Shown one piece after another: positions 34,374-43,024 of a stretch of 43,519 nucleotides of DNA (positions within the stretch are counted from its first letter, which is position 1; each line of letters starts with the position of its first letter). The position numbers and the translations under genes are program-made. This stretch comes from a bacterium D16-56. GTDB taxonomy: Bacteria; Bacillota; Clostridia; Lachnospirales; Lachnospiraceae. The DNA is taken from assembly GCA_003611875.1 (NCBI GenBank), contig RAYY01000038.1, positions 1-43,519 on the forward strand. Direction: 5' to 3'. The notes beneath the pieces are model-generated. The model searched no databases. It saw only the letters and a list, made by a program, of their open reading frames with translations, and was not told the DNA's origin.

Positions 34374-34778
34374 TCAACTTTCTCCCGGCACACCAAGTCC
34401 AGCCATAATCAGATTTACCGCCAGCCGGAACCCATGCTGAAACATCCGGCAGCTCTCCGATGAAGTATATCCACTCATCTTACAACTGCATGTTTCAAAC
34501 AGCTTCCATTGTTCCTCATTCAGTTCCTTTTGTAATTCCTCCTGAAGAAGCGTGATCTCTTTCAGCTTCTCATTGCTGTAACCTTCCGTAGAACTTACTC
34601 CGATGTCCACATTCCCAAAGTAAAGCTCTCTCAGGAAATCGTCTCCCACCTCTGCTGGCAGCACCACTGGAGCCTGCTTCCGGTTCAAAGCCTCTGTCAC
34701 ATCCTCCAATGCCCGAATCAATTTCGGAATCTGCACTTCAAAAAACCGCTTTTCTCCATTTGTCCGACAAAATTTCAT
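34374..34778 (-). CDS. DUF6809-like protein
   Basis: A 134-residue helical protein. The pattern Glu-Leu-Tyr-Phe-Gly-Asn-Val near residue 50, the coiled segment Leu-Gln-Glu-Glu-Leu, Glu-Glu-Gln-Trp-Lys-Leu-Phe and the C-terminal Phe-x-His-Gly-Phe-Arg-Leu-Ala-Val fits proteins I know as DUF6809. AAGGAGG precedes the ATG. It is co-directional with the 34797 gene, 18 bases away. Function unknown. Confidence 0.6.
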   Translation of the reverse strand: MKFCRTNGEKRFFEVQIPKLIRALEDVTEALNRKQAPVVLPAEVGDDFLRELYFGNVDIGVSSTEGYSNEKLKEITLLQEELQKELNEEQWKLFETCSCKMSGYTSSESCRMFQHGFRLAVNLIMAGLGVPGES

Positions 34779-34796
34779 AACATCTTTCCTCCTTGC

Positions 34797-34982
34797 TTAC
34801 TCCTTGTCACCCATCTGCTTCGCAATCCACACTGCCATCTGGTAAGCTTCCTTTGCTTTACCCTCCAACTTTACGGCAACCTCTATACAGCCAATTAGTT
34901 CCTTATTGATTGCAGTAAGACGGCCGCCATAAAAAACGCAGGCGTCATACAGTAACTCCAGATCCGCTTCACTGAACTCCAC
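34797..34982 (-). CDS. Hypothetical 61-residue helical protein
   Basis: A short acidic, Ala/Leu-rich helical protein. I chose a GTG start at 34982 because AAAGGGG lies eight bases upstream. The ATG at 35024 directly abuts its only possible site (AAGGAAGG). With that start it would be 75 residues. It lies between PcfJ and the DUF6809-like gene. I do not recognise it. Confidence 0.5.
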   Translation of the reverse strand: MEFSEADLELLYDACVFYGGRLTAINKELIGCIEVAVKLEGKAKEAYQMAVWIAKQMGDKE

Positions 34983-35078
34983 TGTCTTTACCCCTTTACA
35001 TTCCTCTCCCACAAGTAACCACATCCTTCCTTATACAGAAACAACTATCTCCCAGCCTCTCCAATAGCCACCAAAAAA

Positions 35079-37373
35079 TCATGCTGCCACAGCCAGAACC
35101 AGTTTCTCCTTCTGCTCTGTTTCCTGCTCTTCCTGCTTGATACACTCCTCACTTCTGTCTGATAAATTGCCGCTTACTAAACCGTCTCCCGGCAACCCCA
35201 AATTCCTGTCTCCCACTTCCGCGCTTCTCACTGCCTCCATCAAATCTCTCTCCAGCACGTCCGCCAGCAGCTGTCCCTGCAAATGCCCATGCCAAATCTT
35301 GGCCTTTTCCTCCCGCAGCTTCTTAAATTCCTCCACCCGGAGCCTGGAGCTTTCCTTTGCAAGCCGGTAATCCTCCAGAGTAAGCCTTTTCTGGATCTCC
35401 TCCTGCCATTTCCTTAAAAACACCACAGCGTCCTCTAAGTCCTTATTCTGCCTGTCGCCTACGGTCCGTTTCTGCCGGATTGTCCCGTCCGGCTCCACCT
35501 CCAGGGTATAATAAGGCTTGTCCGGCTCCTCCGCCTTCCGAAGAAACATGATATAGGACTCCCTGTTTTGAATCCGTTCATAATAGATATCACTGGAATC
35601 GGCGCAGTGCCTTAAGGCCTGCCCTTCATACATGATATCCTCCACCTTCTCCGGCGCCACAATCCGGTACTTCCTATCCGCAAATTCAAACTTTTCTTTT
35701 ACGGACTGGCAGATTTTATCAACATCCGGATATTTCTTAGTAACTTCCACCGCACGCATGGCAATCTCTTTATTCCCGCACAGCTCCACAGCCTCATCAT
35801 GGCTCTCCAGCAGATTCCTGGGTTTGAAAAAAATCTCCCTGGTAATATCCCTTCTCAGCCTGAACGACATGGAAAGATAATCTGCCCAAGTGGAAAGAAG
35901 CTCTTTTGGCGGCCTTCCGGACAATTTGTGCTGTTTTTCCACATAATTTTTAATCCGCACCACGCTCATTTGCTCCGATATAAAACCCAGGTCTTTCGGC
36001 TCAATCTGATATCCGGAAAAATAGTCAATCACCGAATCCGGTATTTCTTTTCCCTGATGTTTCTCTAAGATCAGCCATTTCAGATACACGCTCCCTCCGT
36101 CATGCTCCCTGAGCCGTTTCATCCGGTATCGGTCTATGCCAATGGATTTGGCAAAATCCGAAGACTCTCTGATCTTAAGGTCCGCCTTCCCATTGTAGAC
36201 CTCCTCAGACAACCGGAACAGGCCGCATTTTACCAGTCTCTCCAGATAAGGTTTCTTCCTTAAATGATACAAATACTGCTCCGGATCGGTCTGCTCTCTC
36301 TGTCTGGCAAACTGGGCCAGCCCCGTCCGCATAAGTCCCCGGCACTCCGGGTCCGGCAAGGAAATACCATACAACTGTCCCTCATACTTTTCTTTAAAAT
36401 ACTGCCAGTATACGCTGGGACGGTCATAGCTCAGACTGCTGGTTTCAATCCACCGGAAATCCCTCTTTTTGTATAACCCATAGTAGAAGGTTCTGGCTGC
36501 CAGGCCGTCTCCATAAATAACCCGCCTCTCTTCCTGGCAGATATAGTCCGGGTTTTCGTATTCTCCCTTCTTATAACAGCGCCATGCCCGAAACTCCCGC
36601 AGCACCATTCCGTCCCGGCACTCCTGGAGCAGATAGACATACCGCTTATCGGTCCAGAAGCTGCCTGCCCGTCCCCTGGCCTTAAACTGGATTTTATGGC
36701 CGCAGGCAGGACACACGCCTTCTTTCTTGTGTTTGGGCTTTTCAATGGGAACCTCCTTCTCACACCAGCTGCAATACCCTTTCTGGTTCTTTTTCCTGGA
36801 GTAATCGTAGAACATGTAATTCTGTCCGATTCCCTCCTTGTCAACCCAGTGGTCCCAGTCCTTTGGCAATTCCGGAACCTGCTCCAGATACCGATCCCAG
36901 GGGTCTGTCTGCTTTTTGTGCCTTTTCTTAAGCTGTTCCTCCCGTATTTTTCTCTGATATTCCAAAAGCCCCTTGTATCCGCCTTCCGAAACGCCCAGAT
37001 ACGTTTGCAGGATCTTGTTATCTTTGGGACCCATATATCTATCCGTTCCCCAGAATGCGTGAGGCCAGTCCAGATAATCCACCTTCGCCCCTCTCCATTT
37101 CTCCAGAACCGAATCCCAGGTCACAAAGTCTCTGGCCTCCCTGTCTACAAATACCTGATACACAGGTCTATGGCTCCCTATGCGCAGGTCCCTTGTGAGA
37201 AACAGCGACACCTTCAGGATTCCCTTCTCCACCTGGCACCTCATAAAAAGCCCCCGGCTGAAAGATTCCTGATTATCATACTCATTTCTTTTTGGCACTT
37301 CCTTTTTTGCCATCTCCATGATCTGCCTTGTTGCATTTAAACATTTCAGTTTCTTTAACTGTGATTTCTTCAT
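35079..37373 (-). CDS. PcfJ-like protein
   Basis: A 764-residue soluble protein. A zinc ribbon (Cys-Ser-Trp-Cys ... Cys-Pro-Ala-Cys-Gly) lies at about 200-225. The PcfJ domain is seen at about 590-650, with Tyr-Glu-Gly-Gln-Ala-Leu-Arg-His-Cys followed by a Tyr-Ile-Met-Phe-Leu-Arg strand. PcfJ is known from the pCF10 conjugation region but has no established function. The start overlaps the stop of the DUF7666-like gene (ATGA). The C-terminal 60 residues are Glu/Gln-rich and probably disordered. Confidence 0.85.
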   Translation of the reverse strand: MKKSQLKKLKCLNATRQIMEMAKKEVPKRNEYDNQESFSRGLFMRCQVEKGILKVSLFLTRDLRIGSHRPVYQVFVDREARDFVTWDSVLEKWRGAKVDYLDWPHAFWGTDRYMGPKDNKILQTYLGVSEGGYKGLLEYQRKIREEQLKKRHKKQTDPWDRYLEQVPELPKDWDHWVDKEGIGQNYMFYDYSRKKNQKGYCSWCEKEVPIEKPKHKKEGVCPACGHKIQFKARGRAGSFWTDKRYVYLLQECRDGMVLREFRAWRCYKKGEYENPDYICQEERRVIYGDGLAARTFYYGLYKKRDFRWIETSSLSYDRPSVYWQYFKEKYEGQLYGISLPDPECRGLMRTGLAQFARQREQTDPEQYLYHLRKKPYLERLVKCGLFRLSEEVYNGKADLKIRESSDFAKSIGIDRYRMKRLREHDGGSVYLKWLILEKHQGKEIPDSVIDYFSGYQIEPKDLGFISEQMSVVRIKNYVEKQHKLSGRPPKELLSTWADYLSMSFRLRRDITREIFFKPRNLLESHDEAVELCGNKEIAMRAVEVTKKYPDVDKICQSVKEKFEFADRKYRIVAPEKVEDIMYEGQALRHCADSSDIYYERIQNRESYIMFLRKAEEPDKPYYTLEVEPDGTIRQKRTVGDRQNKDLEDAVVFLRKWQEEIQKRLTLEDYRLAKESSRLRVEEFKKLREEKAKIWHGHLQGQLLADVLERDLMEAVRSAEVGDRNLGLPGDGLVSGNLSDRSEECIKQEEQETEQKEKLVLAVAA

Positions 37374-37954
37374 GCTGGAATTGCTGCTCCTTTCCTCATG
37401 CTTTTCACTGGATTTCCGTGGACGTTATACCATGTATCCGGCAAAATCTCCTTGCCGTCAACGATATAAAGCCCCATTTCCATTCCCTCTCTGCTTCCGC
37501 TTTTTTCTTTTACCATTCCAAGAACATCCCCCAGCTTCCCACAGGCTCTTGGAGATTTTCCTCTCACAATCACAAAGCCTTCCTTTCCGGTTCCGCTTTC
37601 CTTACACACCCGCCGGTTATTCTCCCTGAGGGGATGATTCCAGATATAATTCAGGCTGTGGGCCACAAACTCCTCCAGGTTCAACCGCTTTACCAGCCGA
37701 AGCCTGGTACATGAGATTCTGCTGCCATTTTCATCATCATTGATATCCCCGGCTGCTACCACCAGATAGTAGACGGATTTCTCCATGGAGGGATAATAGG
37801 TCAGACAGTCCAGGGGATTTTCCGCACAGTGGAACCCGTTCTCTCCGCACTTGGCCCTGGGCTCCTCATTCCAGCGGTCAGGGGCATACTGGAAACGGTT
37901 TCCTCTTGATGTGCAGGACAAATCCAGGTCAAATCCTTTATAGGCAAGTATCAT
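37370..37954 (-). CDS. DUF7666-like protein
   Basis: A 194-residue protein. The segment Gly-Phe-His-Cys-Ala-Glu-Asn-Pro-Leu-Asp-Cys-Leu-Thr-Tyr-Tyr at about 40-54 fits a domain I know as DUF7666, often found in mobile elements and phages. AAAGGAG lies upstream of the ATG. It overlaps the PcfJ gene by four bases, so both are translated together. Function unknown. Confidence 0.55.
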   Translation of the reverse strand: MILAYKGFDLDLSCTSRGNRFQYAPDRWNEEPRAKCGENGFHCAENPLDCLTYYPSMEKSVYYLVVAAGDINDDENGSRISCTRLRLVKRLNLEEFVAHSLNYIWNHPLRENNRRVCKESGTGKEGFVIVRGKSPRACGKLGDVLGMVKEKSGSREGMEMGLYIVDGKEILPDTWYNVHGNPVKSMRKGAAIPA

Positions 37955-38070
37955 CTCTTTACGCTCCTTTATCTTCTCCTTTTCATGCTTCCATACAAGG
38001 GTCCGCCTTGTATCCGTTTCTCTTTGAACATGATTGTTCTCTCATCATTCACCTATATCGCTGCCTTCCT

Positions 38071-38910
38071 TTAGGCCGCTGGTCCCATACTAAACATAGA
38101 CACCTGCCCTTCAATCTGTCCTTTCTCTGAAGCGTTCGGCTCTGTCTCCGGTAAATCCTCTGTCTGGATATTCTCCGATAACGTATCCCCGGTTTCCCTT
38201 TTCTCTGCCAGACTCTTTTCCGAATCTGCCACATTGCCACTGGCACCGGCCTTTCCAGAAATCCCTGCCTCCGAACTCTTTTTTGATGTTTTAGAGGCTT
38301 TAGAAGTTTTTGAGGTTTTGGAAGCCCTCTTTTTAGAAGTTCCCCTACCCGCAGCCTTGTTTTCCTTTGGCTTATTCCGCTCCGCAAACTCCTTCTCTGC
38401 TTTTTTCCGCTTTTCTTCCAGGGCTGCTTTGTCGTCCAGAGTATAGTAGCTTTTCACCCACTCAAATACCTGGTCTGATACTACAGCCACCGCCGTGTTC
38501 TTTCTGGCTTTTTTCTGGTTTTCATCCAATAATCCGTAAGCCTGCTCCATTACATATTCAATACATCTCTGTAATGTCTTATGCTCCTGAAGCACAGATT
38601 CCTGAAAGCCTGGTTCGCTGCAGCACTGGAGCAGATAACCGCCAATCACGTTGCCAAAAAGTGGATCATTCAGGATAAGCATTTCATCCATCAGTTTCGC
38701 TCTAGCCGTGTCATAGGTCTTCTGTGTCTCTCCTGCGTCAACAAGAAAATACCGCTTCCCCAGAAAAAATGCTTCAAAATCCTCATCCATTACCCGGTTC
38801 TTGTCTGCCAGTTCCTTTAGCTTTTCCCTCATTCCCAGCCGCCGCAGCTCCGCTGCCATGCGGTTGACTTCATGGATATTTTCCATCTTATCAAAAATGC
38901 TTTTTGCCAT
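38071..38910 (-). CDS. PcfK-like protein with an AcrIIA9-type domain
   Basis: A 279-residue protein. The segment from about residue 95 to 165 (Gly-Gly-Tyr-Leu-Leu, Cys-Ile-Glu-Tyr-Val-Met, Gln-Val-Phe-Glu-Trp-Val, Tyr-Tyr-Thr-Leu-Asp-Asp) fits the PcfK family, which includes the Cas9 inhibitor AcrIIA9. After it come a charged linker with Ser-Lys-Thr repeats (about 190-215), an acidic region, and the end Gln-Val-Ser-Met-Phe, a weak clamp-motif match. The ATG at 38910 has AGGGAGA at six bases. An ATG at 38916 abuts that site. Cas9 inhibition is possible but not shown by sequence alone. Confidence 0.72.
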   Translation of the reverse strand: MAKSIFDKMENIHEVNRMAAELRRLGMREKLKELADKNRVMDEDFEAFFLGKRYFLVDAGETQKTYDTARAKLMDEMLILNDPLFGNVIGGYLLQCCSEPGFQESVLQEHKTLQRCIEYVMEQAYGLLDENQKKARKNTAVAVVSDQVFEWVKSYYTLDDKAALEEKRKKAEKEFAERNKPKENKAAGRGTSKKRASKTSKTSKASKTSKKSSEAGISGKAGASGNVADSEKSLAEKRETGDTLSENIQTEDLPETEPNASEKGQIEGQVSMFSMGPAA

Positions 38911-39040
38911 GTTCATTCTCCCTGTTAATACAATTCCACCAGTGATTATTGTCCGCCATTACAATTTGGAAATCGGAAATGGCTGCCGCTAAAATGAAAA
39001 CACCTCTGGTACAGCAGCCATTTTACAAAAAGCAAGGCTT

Positions 39041-39076
39041 AAAAAGGCCGGGAATTTGATTACTTCCCAGCCTTTT
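39041..39076 (-). terminator. Terminator after the 187-residue gene
   Basis: A 13-bp stem, AAAAGGCTGGGAA with TTCCCGGCCTTTT on the minus strand (one G-U pair), followed by T. It starts seven bases after the stop. A second small hairpin (ATGGCTGC/GCAGCCAT) lies at about 38980-39021. Confidence 0.75.
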
Positions 39077-39082
39077 AGCAGA

Positions 39083-39646
39083 TCAGGCCGCAAGATCATT
39101 TTCCTGCTGCCCGTCCTCTCCATATCCCATTTCCATTTCCGGCAAGGCAGTCTCTCCGCCTGTCTCCTGATCAAGCCCCATTCCTTCCTGCCCAGGCTCT
39201 ATTTCATACTGTTTGTCTGCTTCATATTGCCCCTCCGTTTCCTGCAATCCTGGCTCCTGCGCTTCGTTTTCCGCCGAACCACCCTGGTTTTGAAGTTCCT
39301 GTCTCTCCTTGTCCTCCCGTTCCAGCAGCTCCAACAGCGCCAGCATAATCCCCCGGCACCAGGGATTCATCCACTTCTGGTTAAAGTCCTGGATATCCTT
39401 CACAATCCTCTCCCAGACCTCATCCGTGTATTCTCCCCCTGCATACTGCTTAAAAAAGCCATAACATTCCTTCATCACATCATTGTAGGGAACCTTCACC
39501 GCCTCATCCAGCCTGCCGATAAATGCCATGAGCAGCGGCTCATCCTGATACACGTCCATCAACGGCTCCAGTCCCAGAGGCTGGGTCCCGTTAAAAAACA
39601 CGAACATGTCATTGAACAGGTTCCTTACCAACATCTGATAATCCAT
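39083..39646 (-). CDS. Hypothetical element protein with an acidic tail
   Basis: A 187-residue protein I do not recognise. The first ~115 residues are compact and helical with aromatic residues (Trp-Met-Asn-Pro-Trp near 92). From about 120 onward the sequence is Glu/Gln/Gly-rich and probably disordered. AAGGAGA lies before the ATG. A terminator follows directly. Confidence 0.65.
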   Translation of the reverse strand: MDYQMLVRNLFNDMFVFFNGTQPLGLEPLMDVYQDEPLLMAFIGRLDEAVKVPYNDVMKECYGFFKQYAGGEYTDEVWERIVKDIQDFNQKWMNPWCRGIMLALLELLEREDKERQELQNQGGSAENEAQEPGLQETEGQYEADKQYEIEPGQEGMGLDQETGGETALPEMEMGYGEDGQQENDLAA

Positions 39647-39734
39647 TCCTGTCTCCTTCCTATACGTTTTCTGATTCTTGTTCTCAGTTATTTCTCTACG
39701 TCTTATCTAGTTTCCTTTTATGATATCAGACTCC

Positions 39735-39773
39735 ATTCCCACCCGCCGCAACTCCGCTGCCATGCGGTTGACT
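39735..39773 (-). pseudogene. Fragment of a pcfK-like 5' end
   Basis: Thirty-seven of 39 bases match 38831-38869, inside the pcfK-like gene. Read on the minus strand it encodes Val-Asn-Arg-Met-Ala-Ala-Glu-Leu-Arg-Arg, as in that gene (about residues 15-27). No start or continuation is visible. It is probably a remnant of a second pcfK copy or of a small duplication. Confidence 0.7.
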
Positions 39774-39822
39774 CCTTACACTTCTTTAGCTTCCTGCCTT
39801 CTAGTCAGAGGCTTTCGCTCTG

Positions 39823-40668
39823 TCAGGACGCCTTCTCCTCAAACAACGTAAACTGGCCGGACATATCTTTTTTGCCTTTCTGTCCGCTTTTGTTTCTCCT
39901 GGCTGCCTTCTGCTCCTTCTGCAAAACAGTCCTCCGATACTTTGCCAGCTCTGCCAAAATCCCTTCCTGCCGTATCTCCTGCTTCATAAGAAGATACTGG
40001 TTCCGGCTGATCGCCTCCTCCAAGACCTTCCCATGTTCAAAAAACACCGCAGCCTTCTCCATCTCCTTACTCTTACCTTTCTGCCCATTCATATAAGATT
40101 CCAGCCAGAGATAATCCGGTGAATTCCGGTACTGGTACAAAGCCCTCTCAGCACTCCGCACCAAGTTGTCCCTATCCGCCATATAATCTTTAGCAATCTC
40201 CGGCGGCAGCGGGGAATAATAGCTTTCTGGGAACCGGGACTCTTCAAGAGCCTCCTCAATCCGTTCCACCAGCCCCTTTATGGCAAGGCGAAGACGGTTT
40301 AAATACACCCCGTCTGTCTCCTTCCCCTCCGGGCAGCCCCTAACGTACCACTCATTCCAGCGGTCAAACAGCCCCTGAAGGCTCTCTCCCAGCTCCTTCT
40401 CCAGCTTCTGCGCTTCCTTCTCCGTCTTTCTCTCAGACTGCCCATGCCACAATCCGCAGGACAAGGTCTCCAAATCCTCATCGCCAGCCAGAAAACCGCA
40501 GACATATCCGCTGCCCTGGCCGCTGCAACCATAGCGGTACCGCCCTTTCAGACGGCCTTCCATCACCTCTTTCCTTTCTTTTTCCAGATTCCTGCAAGTC
40601 CTGCATGAATGTTTCTCCACAAAGATCGGTGCCTCCTTCCTATACCGCTGTCCCGGCCTTATCTCCAA
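39823..40668 (-). CDS. Cys-rich protein coupled to the PAPS-reductase-like gene
   Basis: A 281-residue protein I do not recognise. The N-terminal ~75 residues contain Cys-Arg-Thr-Cys, Tyr-Gly-Cys, Val-Cys-Gly-Phe and Ser-Cys-Gly, a possible metal or Fe-S site. The rest is helical, and the end is Gln-Phe-Thr-Leu-Phe-Glu-Glu, a match to the Gln-x-x-Leu-Phe clamp motif. The start is probably TTG at 40668, inside the end of the preceding gene (29-base overlap). That overlap indicates translational coupling, so the two products may work together. Confidence 0.68.
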   Translation of the reverse strand: MEIRPGQRYRKEAPIFVEKHSCRTCRNLEKERKEVMEGRLKGRYRYGCSGQGSGYVCGFLAGDEDLETLSCGLWHGQSERKTEKEAQKLEKELGESLQGLFDRWNEWYVRGCPEGKETDGVYLNRLRLAIKGLVERIEEALEESRFPESYYSPLPPEIAKDYMADRDNLVRSAERALYQYRNSPDYLWLESYMNGQKGKSKEMEKAAVFFEHGKVLEEAISRNQYLLMKQEIRQEGILAELAKYRRTVLQKEQKAARRNKSGQKGKKDMSGQFTLFEEKAS

Positions 40669-41527
40669 ACTCTAACTCTATTTGTCCGTCAATCTGTCTC
40701 TCCCTTTTCCCATTTCCATACATCCACCACCAAAACACGCTCTCCCCATCCTTCCAGCTTCCCCTGGGCTTGCCCGAAGGCATGCGTGCCTCCACCATCC
40801 GGTCAAAGGCACGGATATAGGCTCTGGCATACTGGGGATAACGGGCAAATTCCCGTTCCCTGTTTTTCGTGCTTGCAAGGGGACATCCCAGACAGCCAAG
40901 CCTGTGAAACCCCAGGTCATACAGGACACAGTAAGGGAGATGATAGGTACGGATAAACCGCCACACCTCCTCTTCCGTCCAGTCGATAATGGGATTCAGC
41001 ACACGTTTTCCCTTTAAGGCGCAGGTTTCCACCTGGCGGCGGGATTCTTCATTATCACAATTCAGGTAAATGGGATCTTTAGAAGTCAGAATTTCCAGAC
41101 TGGTTCGTTGTTTTCGTTTCCTGCTCTCCTGCCAGCGGACTCCGGTTACGGTAAACGCTCCCTCACCCCCATGCTCCTTTAGGGCCTCACAACAATAGCG
41201 TGCCCTTCTCAGAGGCGGGATCTGTTTCTTTACAATCAGCTCCCACATGGTAAGCTCCGGCTTTTCCACCTGCACCTTAGGGTACTCCCTTCGGATAAAC
41301 CGGACTAATTCCGGCGGGTCCACGGTTGTCAAATGATAGTGGGCTGTAAACCTTACTCCGGCCATCTTTGCCAGCCAATAGATTACCACACTGTCCTTTC
41401 CTCCGCTGAATGCCAGGTAATATCCCTCCGGCCGGTATCCCAGCGCTGTCTTCTCAAACATCTGGAATAGACTTATGGCCCTGGCAGTCTTTTTTGGCAG
41501 TTCATCCATGAATGTATATTGTTCCAT
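40640..41527 (-). CDS. Phosphoadenosine phosphosulfate reductase family protein
   Basis: A 295-residue ATP-pyrophosphatase-fold protein. The PP-loop Ser-Gly-Gly-Lys-Asp-Ser-Val lies at about 41-47. Cys-Leu-Gly-Cys-Pro at about 217-221 and a Cys-Cys pair near 118 could bind a cluster or zinc. Related phage and plasmid proteins include the DNA phosphorothioation enzyme DndC and the regulator IbrA. No other dnd genes or IbrB are visible, so sulfur or nucleotide chemistry is uncertain. AAAGGA lies nine bases before the ATG. Confidence 0.82.
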   Translation of the reverse strand: MEQYTFMDELPKKTARAISLFQMFEKTALGYRPEGYYLAFSGGKDSVVIYWLAKMAGVRFTAHYHLTTVDPPELVRFIRREYPKVQVEKPELTMWELIVKKQIPPLRRARYCCEALKEHGGEGAFTVTGVRWQESRKRKQRTSLEILTSKDPIYLNCDNEESRRQVETCALKGKRVLNPIIDWTEEEVWRFIRTYHLPYCVLYDLGFHRLGCLGCPLASTKNREREFARYPQYARAYIRAFDRMVEARMPSGKPRGSWKDGESVFWWWMYGNGKRERQIDGQIELEFGDKAGTAV

Positions 41528-41698
41528 TCTCTCCCGTCCTTTGCAAAATAGATTCTGCTCTTGACGGAAAAGCCATACTTCCTTCGGTGTGTCTTTTTAC
41601 GCCCCTTACCGTTCTTTTTCAAGGCCAGGGCTTACAGTAGCCCGTCCTCTAAGGGACAACCCGGAGTTTTCCCCGGGAAATGAGGGAATGAAACCTTT

Positions 41699-42067
41699 CT
41701 AAATCTCAAACTGGATATTCGCAAAGGCCAATGGCTTGATCTCCAGAATGGTCACGTTGGAAATCATCCGGTACGGCCGTTTTGCGTTGTGATTTTCCAC
41801 CCAGTTACTCATCTGCATTTCAATCTCTATGTATGCCTCCTCATGGTCCGGGTTCAGCAGCGCGTATTTCTTCGCTGTCCTCCCATTTCCCCTTATGGTC
41901 ATGTAGGAATAGGAAACCTCATAAAGCGTGGCCCGGATTCCCCCGGAGAGGAACTGGGACGGGTGGAGCTTTTTTATAAACTCCCGGTACTCCTCTGTGG
42001 CCGGCAGCGTTCCTCCAATCCCGATCTCCTGAAAACAGGCTAAATCCGCGTATTTATGGATATGCAC
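41699..42067 (-). CDS. Hypothetical 122-residue protein
   Basis: A protein with alternating beta-like segments and no Cys motif or membrane segment. A GTG start with AAAGGAG five bases upstream is good. It lies 21 bases after the DUF5688 gene, in the same unit. I do not recognise it. The 41528-41698 gap that follows has a CCCGG/CCGGG hairpin (about 41658-41675). Confidence 0.65.
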   Translation of the reverse strand: MHIHKYADLACFQEIGIGGTLPATEEYREFIKKLHPSQFLSGGIRATLYEVSYSYMTIRGNGRTAKKYALLNPDHEEAYIEIEMQMSNWVENHNAKRPYRMISNVTILEIKPLAFANIQFEI

Positions 42068-42088
42068 GGCTACTCCTTTCCTGATAAA

Positions 42089-43024
42089 CTACGCCATTAC
42101 AATCTGGTCGTTTTCATAGCGGTAAACGTGGTCGGAAAGCACCTTCCCCGGTTCCAAGACCGACTGGTTGATACCCCTGACCATTTCCGTCAGTTCATTC
42201 AGCTTATTCCCATCGCTGAGAGGCATTAAAAGGACCTCATCCACACTGCTTGGAAGAATCACTAAGTCTTTTCCGCACTTTGCGGCACATTCCTTTAACA
42301 CCCCAGGATACAGCAAGACAGAAGCCCCATTTCTGGCCTGATGATTGGTCAGACAATACAAGGTTCCATCTCTCATTTTCTCCACAGGCGGCAGTATATC
42401 CTGAATCTCCGGTGTCATTTCTTCAGCCATTACCAACAGGAATGCCGCCATCTGATCCATTTCGGAAAATCTGTCCGGCATTGTTTCAGGAGCGTTCCTT
42501 AATGCCTGCTGGTATAACTCCTGCGCTGTCACCTTCCATGTCTCCCTTAGAAACTCATTGACCGGAACCCTTGTCTCCATTCCGTCCCTTTCTTTCAGCC
42601 TCACATAAAAGGTAATGGAAAGGTCAAGAAAGGGGATATTGGGTCTGTCAAGAAGGAGCTCCTGGTTCAAACCGGTGTTGACCAGCTTAAACAGGAGTTT
42701 GTCTTTGCAGAACTCATAATCCATGACCTGCGCTGCCCGTGTTTCCCCATAGTTCTCCACAAAATCGGAAAAGCAGAACAGCCTTACAATTTCCTCAGCC
42801 ATTTCTTCCAGAAAATCTTCCGATTCCTTTTCCGATATCTGGTTATAGAATCCATTCAGCAGCGCTGCCGGGGCAGTACCACTGTCGCTCTCCTTCTTTA
42901 CAGCCAGCCTGATTACCTCTGTCCCGTTGTTTCCCAGGCCTCGCTCCAGGTCCACCTCATAATGGTTCCCTGCCTTTTCCTGAACTCTGATCTTCATCTC
43001 CTCCGCAAATGTCTCCAGTGTCAT
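42089..43024 (-). CDS. DUF5688 family protein
   Basis: A 311-residue protein matching DUF5688: N-terminal Tyr-x-Val-Asp region, Leu-Leu-Asn-Gly-Phe-Tyr, Asn-Tyr-Gly near 90, Asp-Leu-Ser-Ile-Thr-Phe-Tyr-Val near 130, and the C-terminal Leu-Pro-Ser-Ser-Val-Asp-Glu-Val-Leu-Leu segment. GGAGG precedes the ATG. The family is common on gut Clostridial mobile elements, and its function is unknown. Its start overlaps the end of the HTH gene. Confidence 0.87.
   Translation of the reverse strand: MTLETFAEEMKIRVQEKAGNHYEVDLERGLGNNGTEVIRLAVKKESDSGTAPAALLNGFYNQISEKESEDFLEEMAEEIVRLFCFSDFVENYGETRAAQVMDYEFCKDKLLFKLVNTGLNQELLLDRPNIPFLDLSITFYVRLKERDGMETRVPVNEFLRETWKVTAQELYQQALRNAPETMPDRFSEMDQMAAFLLVMAEEMTPEIQDILPPVEKMRDGTLYCLTNHQARNGASVLLYPGVLKECAAKCGKDLVILPSSVDEVLLMPLSDGNKLNELTEMVRGINQSVLEPGKVLSDHVYRYENDQIVMA

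Noticed and set aside
40640-41527. DNA phosphorothioation system (Dnd)
   Set aside because: Only one DndC-like protein is present. DndB, DndD and DndE partners are not in the window.
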